This document shows positions 35,854-44,283 of a DNA stretch of 64,000 bases, piece by piece. The first letter of the stretch is position 1; every line of letters begins with the position of its first letter. Source of the DNA: Schaalia vaccimaxillae DSM 15804 (GTDB lineage Bacteria > Actinomycetota > Actinomycetes > Actinomycetales > Actinomycetaceae); NCBI RefSeq assembly GCF_000420425.1, contig NZ_ATUX01000005.1, positions 124,001 through 188,000 on the forward strand, in the 5' to 3' direction. Position numbers and translations under genes: made by a program. The notes under the pieces were generated by a model that saw only the letters and a list, made by a program, of their open reading frames with translations, had not been told where the DNA came from and did not search any database.

Positions 35854-36090
35854 TTGTTGTGAATCCTTTCATTGACAGGTTGGGTTGTGGCCTGCATCAT
35901 TGGTGTTGCGTCGTTGTTGGCAGTGTTGCTGGTGGTGACGTGGAGTTAACTCATCGCGGAGCGTTGGTCGTTGTGGCTTTCGCGTCTTTGCCTTGATTGG
36001 GCGGTGTCGTCTTTTCTGTGGCTTTGCATGCTCCTGTGTTGGGTGCGTGTGTTTTGGTGTTGGTTCGATCAGTATGGATTGGACTTTTGT
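35854..36090. other. G+T-rich interval before the surface rhamnosidase
   Basis: 237 bases with no gene. The plus strand is very rich in G and T (runs such as GTCGTTGTTGGCAGTGTTGC). The open frame that extends the downstream gene to TTG 35971 codes for a Trp/Cys-rich peptide unlike a signal peptide and is not used. No clear ribosome site or palindromic operator is seen before ATG 36091. Confidence 0.5.
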
Positions 36091-39000
36091 ATGTCTCGTA
36101 GTTTGTGGAATGGTCGAAGGCGACTTGTGGCGGTTGCAGGTGCTGTTGCTGTCATGGGTGGTTTTGTTGTGGCCGGTCCGGCGGTTGCGGCGCCTTCGGT
36201 GTTGAGGGTTGTTGATCCGGCGGTGAATTCTTTGGCTGACGCTCAGTTGGTTGATGGGGTTCCTGTTTTTTCTTGGAAGTCTGAGTCTGATGCGAGGGCG
36301 GCTGTTCAGTCGGCGTATCAGGTTCGGGTGATGGATCCGTCTGGAAGTGTTGTGTGGGATTCTGGGAAGACGGAGTCTTCTAAGAGCATTGATGTGCGGT
36401 ATGAGGGTCCTGAGTTGGCTGCTTCGACGTCGTATTCGTGGAGTGTGACGGTTTGGGATGGTCAGGGCAACGCGTCTGATCCTGTTGAGTCGCAGTTCCG
36501 TACGGGTTTGCGGTCTACCGATGGCGTGACGAACTGGGCGGGCGCCCAATGGATCACACAGACCTACGACGAGCCGACGCGAAACGAAGACCGTTTCGAC
36601 ACGATGAACTTCCAACTCTCCGCCGATTTCAAAATCAACGAAGGCGGAGCCTCTCTTAACTTTGCAGGGTACGACGACGACTATCTCGCAGCAGCCGTCA
36701 GGCAGATTGATGGAGTCTGGCACTTCCAGCTCCTCGAAGGTGACGGCAACGGTAACCTCTCCGTCTTCGCTCGCGAGCGATCTGCGCCCAGCGGTGAAAC
36801 ATGGACGCAAGAACAACTCTTCGAACCAGTCGATATCGTCCTGGAAAACTTCGACCCGACCCAGCCGCACACAGTGACGATCACGCAAGACGGTCCAATT
36901 GACAACGTCTTCCCCAGCGGATCTGCGTGGACGATCCAATTAGACGGCAACAATTTGACAGCGTTTAACCTGGCAGGCAACCGCAAACTCATTAGGGCCG
37001 GGCTGCTCGGGTTAGGGCTGCAAGGCCTCAGCGCACAGTACGCCAACCTCAACTTGACGATGCCCAAGGCGACTGAACCCGAGAAACTCAACGAAAACGT
37101 CGAGACCCTCACGGCGGATCCGGCCTCGTCAATCTTTGCAGGACTCGACGGTGCAGAAATCAAAGACGGTTGGATTAACGTCGACGGAACAAGCGTTCAG
37201 GAAACAGATCCGCGCCCATCTGACGGACTGTACCGAAAAGCCTTCTCCGCTCATGGAGACATCAAATCCGCACACCTTTATGCCAGCGCACTCGGAGTCT
37301 ACGAATTCGAACTCAACGGACAAAAAGTCGGTGACTCCTACCTCGCTCCAGGGACTTCAGACTTCTACAAGACAGCGCTCTACAACGTCTACGATGTCAG
37401 CGATCTGATCACTAACGGAGTCAACGCGCTTGGAGCCGAAGTAGGTGACGGCTGGTACTCGGGCTCATACGGAGCGCTTCACAAACCATATGGCAGCCAG
37501 CCTTCACTCAAAGCTCTCCTTCGACTCGAGTACGCCGACGGATCAGTTGCAAACATTCCCACGGACTCAAGCTGGTCCTACTACGGCAACGGTCCGATTA
37601 CTGATTCCAACCTCATGGATGGCGAGAACTACGATGCCAACCTCGAACCCGCTATTCAGGGCTGGTCAACAGCCTCCTTCGACGACTCCTCGTGGGAGCA
37701 GGCTCAAATTTCGGCAGACACTATCGGGCGTGTAGTGGGCGATGAAGCCACCGCCATCAAACTCATTGAAGAAATTTCGCCGGTTGAGCGAACAGTGGAT
37801 GCTAACGGAAACGTCGTATTTGACTTCGGTAAGAACCTGGTCGGTGTTCCACAAATTACTGTGACCGGCCAGCCCGGGCAGATCGTCAAGCTCTCCCACG
37901 GTGAAATGCTCAACGATGCTTCAGCCGGAGCCGACGGTCCAGAAGGAACCATCTACAACGCCAACTTCAGGTCCGCAAAGGTCACGGACTACTACACGAT
38001 CGGACAGAGCGGAACGGGCACATTCCAACCCAAGTTCACACTCCACGGATTCCGCTATCTCGAGGTATCCGGTGTCGGAGGATTCCAACCTCAAACAGTG
38101 CAATCAGCAGACGTAAAAGCCATGCTCCTATCTTCTGCTGACAAACTCACCATGAGTTTCGAATCTTCAGAAGACGGCTTCAATAAGCTGTACCAAAACA
38201 CCATCAACGGCCTACGCGGCAACTTCCTGTCAATCCCCACAGACACTCCTGCTCGCGATGAACGAATGGGATGGCTTGGAGACATTCAGGTCTTTGCACC
38301 GACCGCATCCATGACAGCTGATGTGCGCGCGTTCCTAGGAAAGTTCACCACCATCGATATGGCTGACAGCCAGCTTGAAGGTGGGCACTATCCGCGATTT
38401 GCCCCCTGGCATTCAGGTTGGGGCTTCGGCAATGGTGCCTCTGACCCGTGGACTGATGCTGCCATCATCGTCCCTCATGCACTATGGCAGACATATGGTG
38501 ATGTCGCGATCATCGAGGACAACTACGCTCAGATGAAGGCATACGCCCAGGCTCTCCACGACGACAAGCGTGGAGCCGTCCTCGGCGACTGGCTAGCGTT
38601 CGCAAAGACAGACACACAGTTTGTCTTCCAGGTCTATAAGGTCCACGCCATTGAACTCATGGAGCAAATGGCGCGAGCTGCGGGCCATGTCGATGACGCT
38701 GACACCTACATTGCGTGGCGTGACCAGTGGAAAGCCGAGTTCCTGTCTACCTACTTCCCCGATGGCAGCACAACGCTTGTCGGAGAAGATTTAAATACCC
38801 AGGCCGCCTACTCGATGGTCCTCCAATTCGGTTTGTATCCTGATGGCCAAGCAGAAACTCTCGCAGCCCACCTCGCAGAGTTGTCGTTGGCTGGCGAGAA
38901 TGGCGAACCGACGCTGACGACTGGTTTCCTTGGAACACCCGTGATCCTTCCCGCCCTATCGGATAACGGACAGGTAGAAGCCGCCTACAACTTGATCCTC

Positions 39001-40020
39001 TCCCACACATATCCGTCGTGGTTGTATTCGGTGGATCAAGGGGCAACAACGTTCTGGGAGCGTTGGAACTCGTACACCAAGGCCGACGGATTCGGAGACG
39101 TCTCAATGAATTCGTTTAATCACTATGCGTACGGCGCGGTGTCGAAGTGGATTTATAACAATGTTGCTGGGATTAATTTGGATCCGGCGTCGCCGGGATA
39201 TCAGCATTCGGTGTTGAGGCCTCTTGTTGATCCCAAGGGTCGTATTTCCTGGGTGAATGCGACGTTTGCTTCTCCTTATGGTGACATTGTGTCGAATTGG
39301 AAGCTGGGTGATAACGGCAAGCTGTCGTACAAGGTCGAGGTTCCGGCTAATGCGTCTGCGACGGTTTATGTCCCCACTGTTGGTGAAGGGGAGACTGTTT
39401 TCGAGGGCGAAACTGCTGTGAGCAGTGGAGTTGAAGGCGTTGAACTTGTTGGCATCGAAAATGGTGTGGCTGAGATCAAGGTTGGATCGGGTTCATACTC
39501 GTTCTCAGTTGGCGTTGCGCCGGTTGATGATCCTGTTGTGTCGCCTGGTTTGGTTGTTGATCCGTCCAGGGTTGCCCAGGGTGGTTCTGTTGAGTTGAAG
39601 GGTTCTGGTTTTGATGCGGGTTCGGTTGTGACGTTGACTGTTCACTCTGATCCGGTTGTTGCTGGGACTCCAACGGTTAGTAGCGACGGGACGTTTGCGC
39701 TGGTGTGGACGGTTCCCGCTGACTTTGCGGTTGGTGAGCACACGGTGATTGCTACCGATGCTGAGGGTGTTGAGTTGGCTCGGGCGACCATTGAGGTGGT
39801 TGCTCAGGGTGGGGCTGACAAGCCGAAGACGGACACGAATCAGAGTGCAGAGGTCAAGGATCAGTCTGGCGTTGGCAAGGATTCGAAGTCGAAGGGCAAG
39901 GCCGGTAAGGGTTCCTTGGCTCGTACTGGTACGGACACCGCGTTGCTTCTTGGGGTGGCTGCGGTGTTGGCTGCTGGTGGTGTGGTTGCCCTTGGTCGCA
40001 AACGCAAGATGATCAAGTAA
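36091..40020 (+). CDS. Wall-anchored GH78 alpha-L-rhamnosidase
   Basis: 1,309 residues. Signal peptide (RRRLVAVAGAVAVMGG..., cleavage near AVA-APS), Ig-like domain PVFSWKSESD, a ~190-residue inserted domain (from about 150, LQSADFKINEGG-like, concanavalin type), Bac_rhamnosid_N (YLAPGTSDFYKTALY, GWYSGSYGA), VFDFGKNLVGVP domain, GH78 barrel with DTPARDERMGWLGD and WLYSVDQGATTFWERWN, C-terminal beta domain, IPT/Ig-like stalk and the sortase signal LARTG near 1276 with hydrophobic stretch and RKRKMIK tail. It should remove rhamnose outside the cell and feed the importer encoded upstream. Codon usage changes sharply near 36,540 and again near 39,110: both ends use NNT/NNG codons, the middle NNC, as in a mosaic gene. 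Confidence 0.93.
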   Translation: MSRSLWNGRRRLVAVAGAVAVMGGFVVAGPAVAAPSVLRVVDPAVNSLADAQLVDGVPVFSWKSESDARAAVQSAYQVRVMDPSGSVVWDSGKTESSKSIDVRYEGPELAASTSYSWSVTVWDGQGNASDPVESQFRTGLRSTDGVTNWAGAQWITQTYDEPTRNEDRFDTMNFQLSADFKINEGGASLNFAGYDDDYLAAAVRQIDGVWHFQLLEGDGNGNLSVFARERSAPSGETWTQEQLFEPVDIVLENFDPTQPHTVTITQDGPIDNVFPSGSAWTIQLDGNNLTAFNLAGNRKLIRAGLLGLGLQGLSAQYANLNLTMPKATEPEKLNENVETLTADPASSIFAGLDGAEIKDGWINVDGTSVQETDPRPSDGLYRKAFSAHGDIKSAHLYASALGVYEFELNGQKVGDSYLAPGTSDFYKTALYNVYDVSDLITNGVNALGAEVGDGWYSGSYGALHKPYGSQPSLKALLRLEYADGSVANIPTDSSWSYYGNGPITDSNLMDGENYDANLEPAIQGWSTASFDDSSWEQAQISADTIGRVVGDEATAIKLIEEISPVERTVDANGNVVFDFGKNLVGVPQITVTGQPGQIVKLSHGEMLNDASAGADGPEGTIYNANFRSAKVTDYYTIGQSGTGTFQPKFTLHGFRYLEVSGVGGFQPQTVQSADVKAMLLSSADKLTMSFESSEDGFNKLYQNTINGLRGNFLSIPTDTPARDERMGWLGDIQVFAPTASMTADVRAFLGKFTTIDMADSQLEGGHYPRFAPWHSGWGFGNGASDPWTDAAIIVPHALWQTYGDVAIIEDNYAQMKAYAQALHDDKRGAVLGDWLAFAKTDTQFVFQVYKVHAIELMEQMARAAGHVDDADTYIAWRDQWKAEFLSTYFPDGSTTLVGEDLNTQAAYSMVLQFGLYPDGQAETLAAHLAELSLAGENGEPTLTTGFLGTPVILPALSDNGQVEAAYNLILSHTYPSWLYSVDQGATTFWERWNSYTKADGFGDVSMNSFNHYAYGAVSKWIYNNVAGINLDPASPGYQHSVLRPLVDPKGRISWVNATFASPYGDIVSNWKLGDNGKLSYKVEVPANASATVYVPTVGEGETVFEGETAVSSGVEGVELVGIENGVAEIKVGSGSYSFSVGVAPVDDPVVSPGLVVDPSRVAQGGSVELKGSGFDAGSVVTLTVHSDPVVAGTPTVSSDGTFALVWTVPADFAVGEHTVIATDAEGVELARATIEVVAQGGADKPKTDTNQSAEVKDQSGVGKDSKSKGKAGKGSLARTGTDTALLLGVAAVLAAGGVVALGRKRKMIK

Positions 40021-40056
40021 CAGGTATGCGGCTGTCAGGCCGTTCCTGTGATTGAT

Positions 40057-40093
40057 GGTGGTGGCCTCAAACGAAGCGTTTGGGGCCACCACC
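40057..40093. terminator. Bidirectional terminator between converging genes
   Basis: GGTGGTGGCCTCAAACG (40057-40073) and CGTTTGGGGCCACCACC (40077-40093), one mismatch, three-base loop, midway between the surface rhamnosidase stop and the MFS gene stop. Confidence 0.85.
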
Positions 40094-40113
40094 ACCCATA
40101 ACGTGAAGCAACC

Positions 40114-41328
40114 TCAACCCAAACGAGGCCGAACAACAGCTTCAGTTTCGCGTTTCAAAGTACCCAAGCCGATGAACATGAAGAACACCATGACCCAGGC
40201 AGCGCCCACCATCATCACATAGCCGCCGTAAGATCCGAATCGGTCGATGGGGGGACCGGCAACAGCTGACCCCAACGACACACCAAGGTTCATTGACGTT
40301 GACATCCAGGTCAGACCTTCAGTCAGCTGCCGGGCGGGAACAACCTTGGCAATAATCATGTTGACGTTTGTCATTGTCGGGGCGCAGGCCATTCCTGTGG
40401 CAACCATGACAAGCGCCATAATCCACAGATTATGCGCAAAAAGGTACATTGACGTACCTGCCGCTAAAGCAACGACCCCAATAGCGAAGAGTTTCCACAA
40501 TGGAGCACCCCACGGGCGGGCTCCATACACAAGGGCAGCAGCTAAAGACCCGAGTGAGAAAATCGCCAGCAAAACACCCGACATTGCCTCAGCACCCTGC
40601 TCCTCGGCGAAAGCCACTACCGCCACATCGTTCGAGCCAAACATCATGCCCGCCCCGATGTAGGTCAACGCCATCACGACAACAGCGGGCCTGCGGATGA
40701 CCGATTGGCGAACCTCGCCTTCGATACGTGGAACGGGAGTGGGCTCAGACCTTCTCTGGGACAAGAACCCTGCCCCGCCAAGCGCCAAGAATGTGAAGGA
40801 CAGACTAACTCCTGTGCCCGGATGAATCGTCGTCCCCAGGACGGTTGACAACACTGGCCCAAGGATGAATACCAATTCATCCATTGCAGCTTCAAAAGCA
40901 TAAGCAGTTGTCAACTGGCCAGGCTCATCCACCACATGAGCCCACCGCGAACGCACCAGCGCCCCGGGAGAACCCCAGGTGGCACCCGCCAACGCCGCGC
41001 ACACGAAAAGGATCCAGGCAGGCGCATGAGTCAAGGCTGCAAGCAATAGTCCCAATGTCGACAATGCCGACACCGCCAGAGACGGTCCCATGATTTTAAG
41101 CTGCCCGTGTCTATCAACGAGCCGCGACAAAGTTGGGGCACATAAAGCCAAGGCAACGACATTGACGGCGGACACAGCGCCCGCCATCGAATAGTTCCCA
41201 TACTCCGCCTTGATCAGCAGAATCGTGGAAATACTGGTCATCGACATGGGCAGGCGCAGCACCAATCCCACGAAGGAAAAGCGCCAAGCTCCCTTCAGCT
41301 TCAAAATCTCAGCGTATGTCGACAGCAT
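40114..41328 (-). CDS. MFS transporter
   Basis: 404 residues, twelve predicted helices in two halves with a cytoplasmic loop near 200-215 (SQRRSEPTPVP). The N-terminal half has LVDRHGQLKIMGPSL, the loop 2-3 type motif of drug/sugar exporters, and ends in KRETEAVVRPRLG. Substrate unknown. Start ATG 41328: GGAAGG touches the ATG and is too close to serve as ribosome site, but TAGGCT lies exactly six bases upstream (41335-41340), so a leaderless transcript is likely. It converges with the surface rhamnosidase gene. Confidence 0.85.
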   Translation of the reverse strand: MLSTYAEILKLKGAWRFSFVGLVLRLPMSMTSISTILLIKAEYGNYSMAGAVSAVNVVALALCAPTLSRLVDRHGQLKIMGPSLAVSALSTLGLLLAALTHAPAWILFVCAALAGATWGSPGALVRSRWAHVVDEPGQLTTAYAFEAAMDELVFILGPVLSTVLGTTIHPGTGVSLSFTFLALGGAGFLSQRRSEPTPVPRIEGEVRQSVIRRPAVVVMALTYIGAGMMFGSNDVAVVAFAEEQGAEAMSGVLLAIFSLGSLAAALVYGARPWGAPLWKLFAIGVVALAAGTSMYLFAHNLWIMALVMVATGMACAPTMTNVNMIIAKVVPARQLTEGLTWMSTSMNLGVSLGSAVAGPPIDRFGSYGGYVMMVGAAWVMVFFMFIGLGTLKRETEAVVRPRLG

Positions 41329-41389
41329 CCTTCCAGCCTATCGGCGCTCACACCGCCGTCCCCCAGCAGATCGCGTGGCGTTGAGCACC

Positions 41390-41408
41390 CTAGGAGCCCG
41401 GATCCTAG
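41390..41408. repeat. Short inverted repeat upstream of the MFS gene
   Basis: CTAGGA and TCCTAG around a seven-base loop, between the nitrite reductase stop and the MFS promoter. It could end the nitrite reductase message; evidence is weak. Confidence 0.3.
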
Positions 41409-41480
41409 ACCTTCGGTTTTAGAGGGCGCGTTAATACATCCCCCTAGCTTGATCCGCCCTCGTCGATGAGCAACCAGGAA

Positions 41481-42938
41481 TCAGTCTGTCACTTCGAAAG
41501 TTCCCTGCTGGCCCTTCTCAGCCAAACTCATCGCATGATTAACGAAGTTGTAGTGTCCGGCTTCCAGCGGAGTGAACTCCACGAACCCGCCCTCGGCTGC
41601 CTGCAGCGCCAATACCTGGGCAGCGCCACCGCCCGTCCCTCCACCGCGAATCTCATAGAAACCTTCACGCCACACAGTGTCGAACTGGGTGCCCACCACA
41701 TGGAAAGCCAGTGGAATATTGGGGCCAGCATCGAGCACCCACACGCGCACCCGGTCACCGGTCTTGATACTGATCGGATGGGCTCGATACTGGAATGCCG
41801 TGCCGTTAAAGGTCATGGCATCGGGCTGGAGCGCCGCCATTTTCTGCGCGTTTGCAACTTCGCCATCCCCACCCAAATACAATTCCCCGGCGATCATCAC
41901 GTATTCGTGATCCACCGGATCTAAGTCAGTCGGATCAATGACAACCGCCCCATACATGCCGTTGGCAATATGCATCGACATGGGTGCAGTCGAGCAGTGA
42001 TACAGCCAGATTCCCGCATTTTCAGCGACAAAAGTGTACTTAAGGGTCTCCCCGGGCTCAATTGAGCGCATGTTTTCATCCGGTGACACAAGGCCCGCAT
42101 GGAAGTCGATTGAGTGACTCATGGTGCCCTCGTTAACCAGGGTGATGTGGAAAGTGTCGCCGACCTTCCCGTGCAACACCGGCCCCGGATTTGTGCCGTT
42201 AAAAGTCCACGTTTCGCGCGTCAGGTTGTTGGTGACCTGCTCGGTCTGCTCGGTCACGGTAAAGGTGTAGGAATGCTCGTTGCCCTCCGGCACCGGCGCG
42301 AGCTTCGGGTCGCGAGGCTCCACAGTCTGCGCGTAGGCGATGAGGTCTTCGGCGTTGACTGTCGACGAGGACGAGGCAGCGTGCCCGCTGTGACTATCGT
42401 TTGAATGTGCCGCGTGGGACTCTGCGTTGGTGCTCGTCGCCCCGGTTGCGTGGATGGTTAAAGTCATGCCGGATTGCTCATGGCCGGGTAGGGAACACCA
42501 GCCGCGCATGTCTTGGGAAATCACCCCGGCCTCGATGACAACGGAATCACCTGGGGCAACAGACCCAGAAGATTGCCCGTTTTCGAGCACGAGGTCGTGG
42601 CGCTGATCGCCGGTGTTTTCGAAGGTGATGACCAGTTCGTCGCCGACGGGCACCTCGATGGTTGATGGCGTAAAGGACATGCCGTCCACACCCACTGTTA
42701 CTTCGGTGGTGTGGCCGGTGGGCGTTACCGAAGCCGACGAAGCTTGTCCGGCCGGCGTTGTTGTGGCCGTCGAAGATGTAGAGGTCGGGTCTGACAGGAC
42801 AATTGCCAAGATCACTGCTGCCACACCGACGACAGCCATGACGGCCATGCCAGCTCGCGACGTAGGGGAATGGTCGCCCGAAGGGTTCTTTCGGCCCGGC
42901 TGAGCGGCCCCAGTAGTGCTGGCGGGTTGTTCAGTCAT
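41481..42938 (-). CDS. nirK: Copper nitrite reductase with extra N-terminal cupredoxin domain
   Basis: 485 residues. A membrane anchor (about 28-49) and a Thr/Ser linker lead to an added cupredoxin domain (about 75-165) with type-1 copper ligands His in DQRHDLVL and Cys/His/Met in RGWCSLPGHEQSGM. A His-rich linker follows, then the two-domain NirK core: HSIDFHAG (type-2 and type-1 His), WLYHCSTAPMSMHIANGM (Cys, His, Met of type 1) and PLAFHVVGTQFDTV. It reduces nitrite to nitric oxide outside the membrane. The extra domain probably passes electrons. ATG 42938 has GGAGG upstream; a start at 43043 is inside the upstream gene. It overlaps that membrane-protein gene by eight bases. Confidence 0.9.
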   Translation of the reverse strand: MTEQPASTTGAAQPGRKNPSGDHSPTSRAGMAVMAVVGVAAVILAIVLSDPTSTSSTATTTPAGQASSASVTPTGHTTEVTVGVDGMSFTPSTIEVPVGDELVITFENTGDQRHDLVLENGQSSGSVAPGDSVVIEAGVISQDMRGWCSLPGHEQSGMTLTIHATGATSTNAESHAAHSNDSHSGHAASSSSTVNAEDLIAYAQTVEPRDPKLAPVPEGNEHSYTFTVTEQTEQVTNNLTRETWTFNGTNPGPVLHGKVGDTFHITLVNEGTMSHSIDFHAGLVSPDENMRSIEPGETLKYTFVAENAGIWLYHCSTAPMSMHIANGMYGAVVIDPTDLDPVDHEYVMIAGELYLGGDGEVANAQKMAALQPDAMTFNGTAFQYRAHPISIKTGDRVRVWVLDAGPNIPLAFHVVGTQFDTVWREGFYEIRGGGTGGGAAQVLALQAAEGGFVEFTPLEAGHYNFVNHAMSLAEKGQQGTFEVTD

Positions 42939-44283
42939 GAGTGCCTCCGGCAGTTGTTGATCGTGTTGGAGTAGTTGCGTTGTGGGACCGTGCAGCTCTG
43001 GCTGCTTTGGTCTGGCGAACGCCAGAGACCGCGATGAGCGCAATATCGATGATGTAGGTGGCCAGCAGAAGGATCCAGCACGCCACTTGTATGCGCTGAT
43101 GGTTGGTGACAGTGGTCATCGCCAAGAGTGCGACCACTAAGTTGCGTGCTGTTTCGCGAGCGGGAGCCCATGACTCTAAAGTGGTGACTCCTTGGCGGAC
43201 GATGGATGGTCCGCCGCCGATGACTACGGGCATGAGGTAAACCAATGCCCCCATGAATACCTGGCCCAAGCCGCCTAGACCGATGACGGGCAGCCACGAT
43301 AAGTTTGCTGCCCTTAAAGCTGTGGCGTCAGGCTGTGTCATAGTTGCGGCGGCGACAGCTAGGACTCCTACGAGGATCCATGCCACTCCCAGGCACATCG
43401 ACCAGGCGCCGTACTCTGATGGGCCTTTTCGTGTGGCAGTACGTGCAAGTGGGAAGACGATGCCGACGCCAGCTGATACGGCGACTAACAGCAGGCCAGC
43501 TCCCATGGTGCGAAGCTGGCCAAAGCTTGCTGCCGCGATGGCTGTGAGGAGGCCAACTACCCATGCGGGTAAAGCTGCGGTGGAAAAACGTACGGCGTCC
43601 GGGTCGATCCGAGTGCGGATGGCTGTGGGCCCCAGGGTGATGATGGTGCCTCCCATGGTCAGTCCCACCCAGCCTCCAACTCCGCTGATTGCGTGAGCCA
43701 AGGTAATAGTGTCGCGGGTTCCAACCAACCATGTGGGTGCTGTCTGGCTAAACATGGCGACGGTGGTCAAACCTGCGAAAACGCAGGTAAGGACCAAGAA
43801 TGCGGCGGCGCAGATGTAGTAGCGGATGACGACGGCAAAGCGTGAAGCCAACCGGCTGCGTGCCGCCAGAACCAGACCTAGACCATGCCACGCGGCAATC
43901 ACCCCAACCAGGGTTGCTCCGGTGATTGTTCCGATTACCCACCCAGACCACATTGACACGATGAGCAGAACAAAAGTGGCGTTGAAGCACAGGATGCGGA
44001 TGGTGTTGTCTCGCCCTGCACGAGGATCGTTGGCTGGCAGGCGTAGAAGGGCTCTGCAGAAATACCACGACCACTGGAAAATGCCGTTAGTGAGGACTCC
44101 CAGGGTGACGACGTGGACCATGGTCCACAGTGGCTGAGGCAAGATTCCGCGGCTAAGAATTGTCAGGGCCCCTGCCAGTGCAGCGGTTAGTAGCCAAAGG
44201 GTGGTCAAGCGGTCGGTGCGTGCGACGCGACTTGCTCGTTTCGCTGGTTTTTGGGTGCCCGAATGTCCGATTTGTAGGTTCAT
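42931..44283 (-). CDS. Polytopic membrane protein linked to nitrite reductase
   Basis: 450 residues with roughly twelve hydrophobic helices. Several histidines lie in or near helices (MVHVVTLGVLTNGIFQWSWYF, AAWHGLGLV, TLAHAISGVGGWVGL), a spacing recalling haem-copper oxidase-like or NnrS-like proteins. I do not recognise a named family firmly. Its ATG overlaps the upstream membrane-protein gene (ATGA) and its end overlaps nirK, so all three form one tightly coupled operon. A role in electron supply to NirK or in nitric-oxide handling is likely (inference). Confidence 0.75.
   Translation of the reverse strand: MNLQIGHSGTQKPAKRASRVARTDRLTTLWLLTAALAGALTILSRGILPQPLWTMVHVVTLGVLTNGIFQWSWYFCRALLRLPANDPRAGRDNTIRILCFNATFVLLIVSMWSGWVIGTITGATLVGVIAAWHGLGLVLAARSRLASRFAVVIRYYICAAAFLVLTCVFAGLTTVAMFSQTAPTWLVGTRDTITLAHAISGVGGWVGLTMGGTIITLGPTAIRTRIDPDAVRFSTAALPAWVVGLLTAIAAASFGQLRTMGAGLLLVAVSAGVGIVFPLARTATRKGPSEYGAWSMCLGVAWILVGVLAVAAATMTQPDATALRAANLSWLPVIGLGGLGQVFMGALVYLMPVVIGGGPSIVRQGVTTLESWAPARETARNLVVALLAMTTVTNHQRIQVACWILLLATYIIDIALIAVSGVRQTKAARAARSHNATTPTRSTTAGGTHD

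Noticed and set aside
35971-36090. 40-codon N-terminal extension of the surface GH78 protein
   Set aside because: TTG start, Trp/Cys-rich sequence, no ribosome site; the signal peptide begins at ATG 36091.
35869-36939. 356-codon minus-strand frame rich in Arg, His and Asn
   Set aside because: Product of the G+T skew of the plus strand; no recognisable protein.
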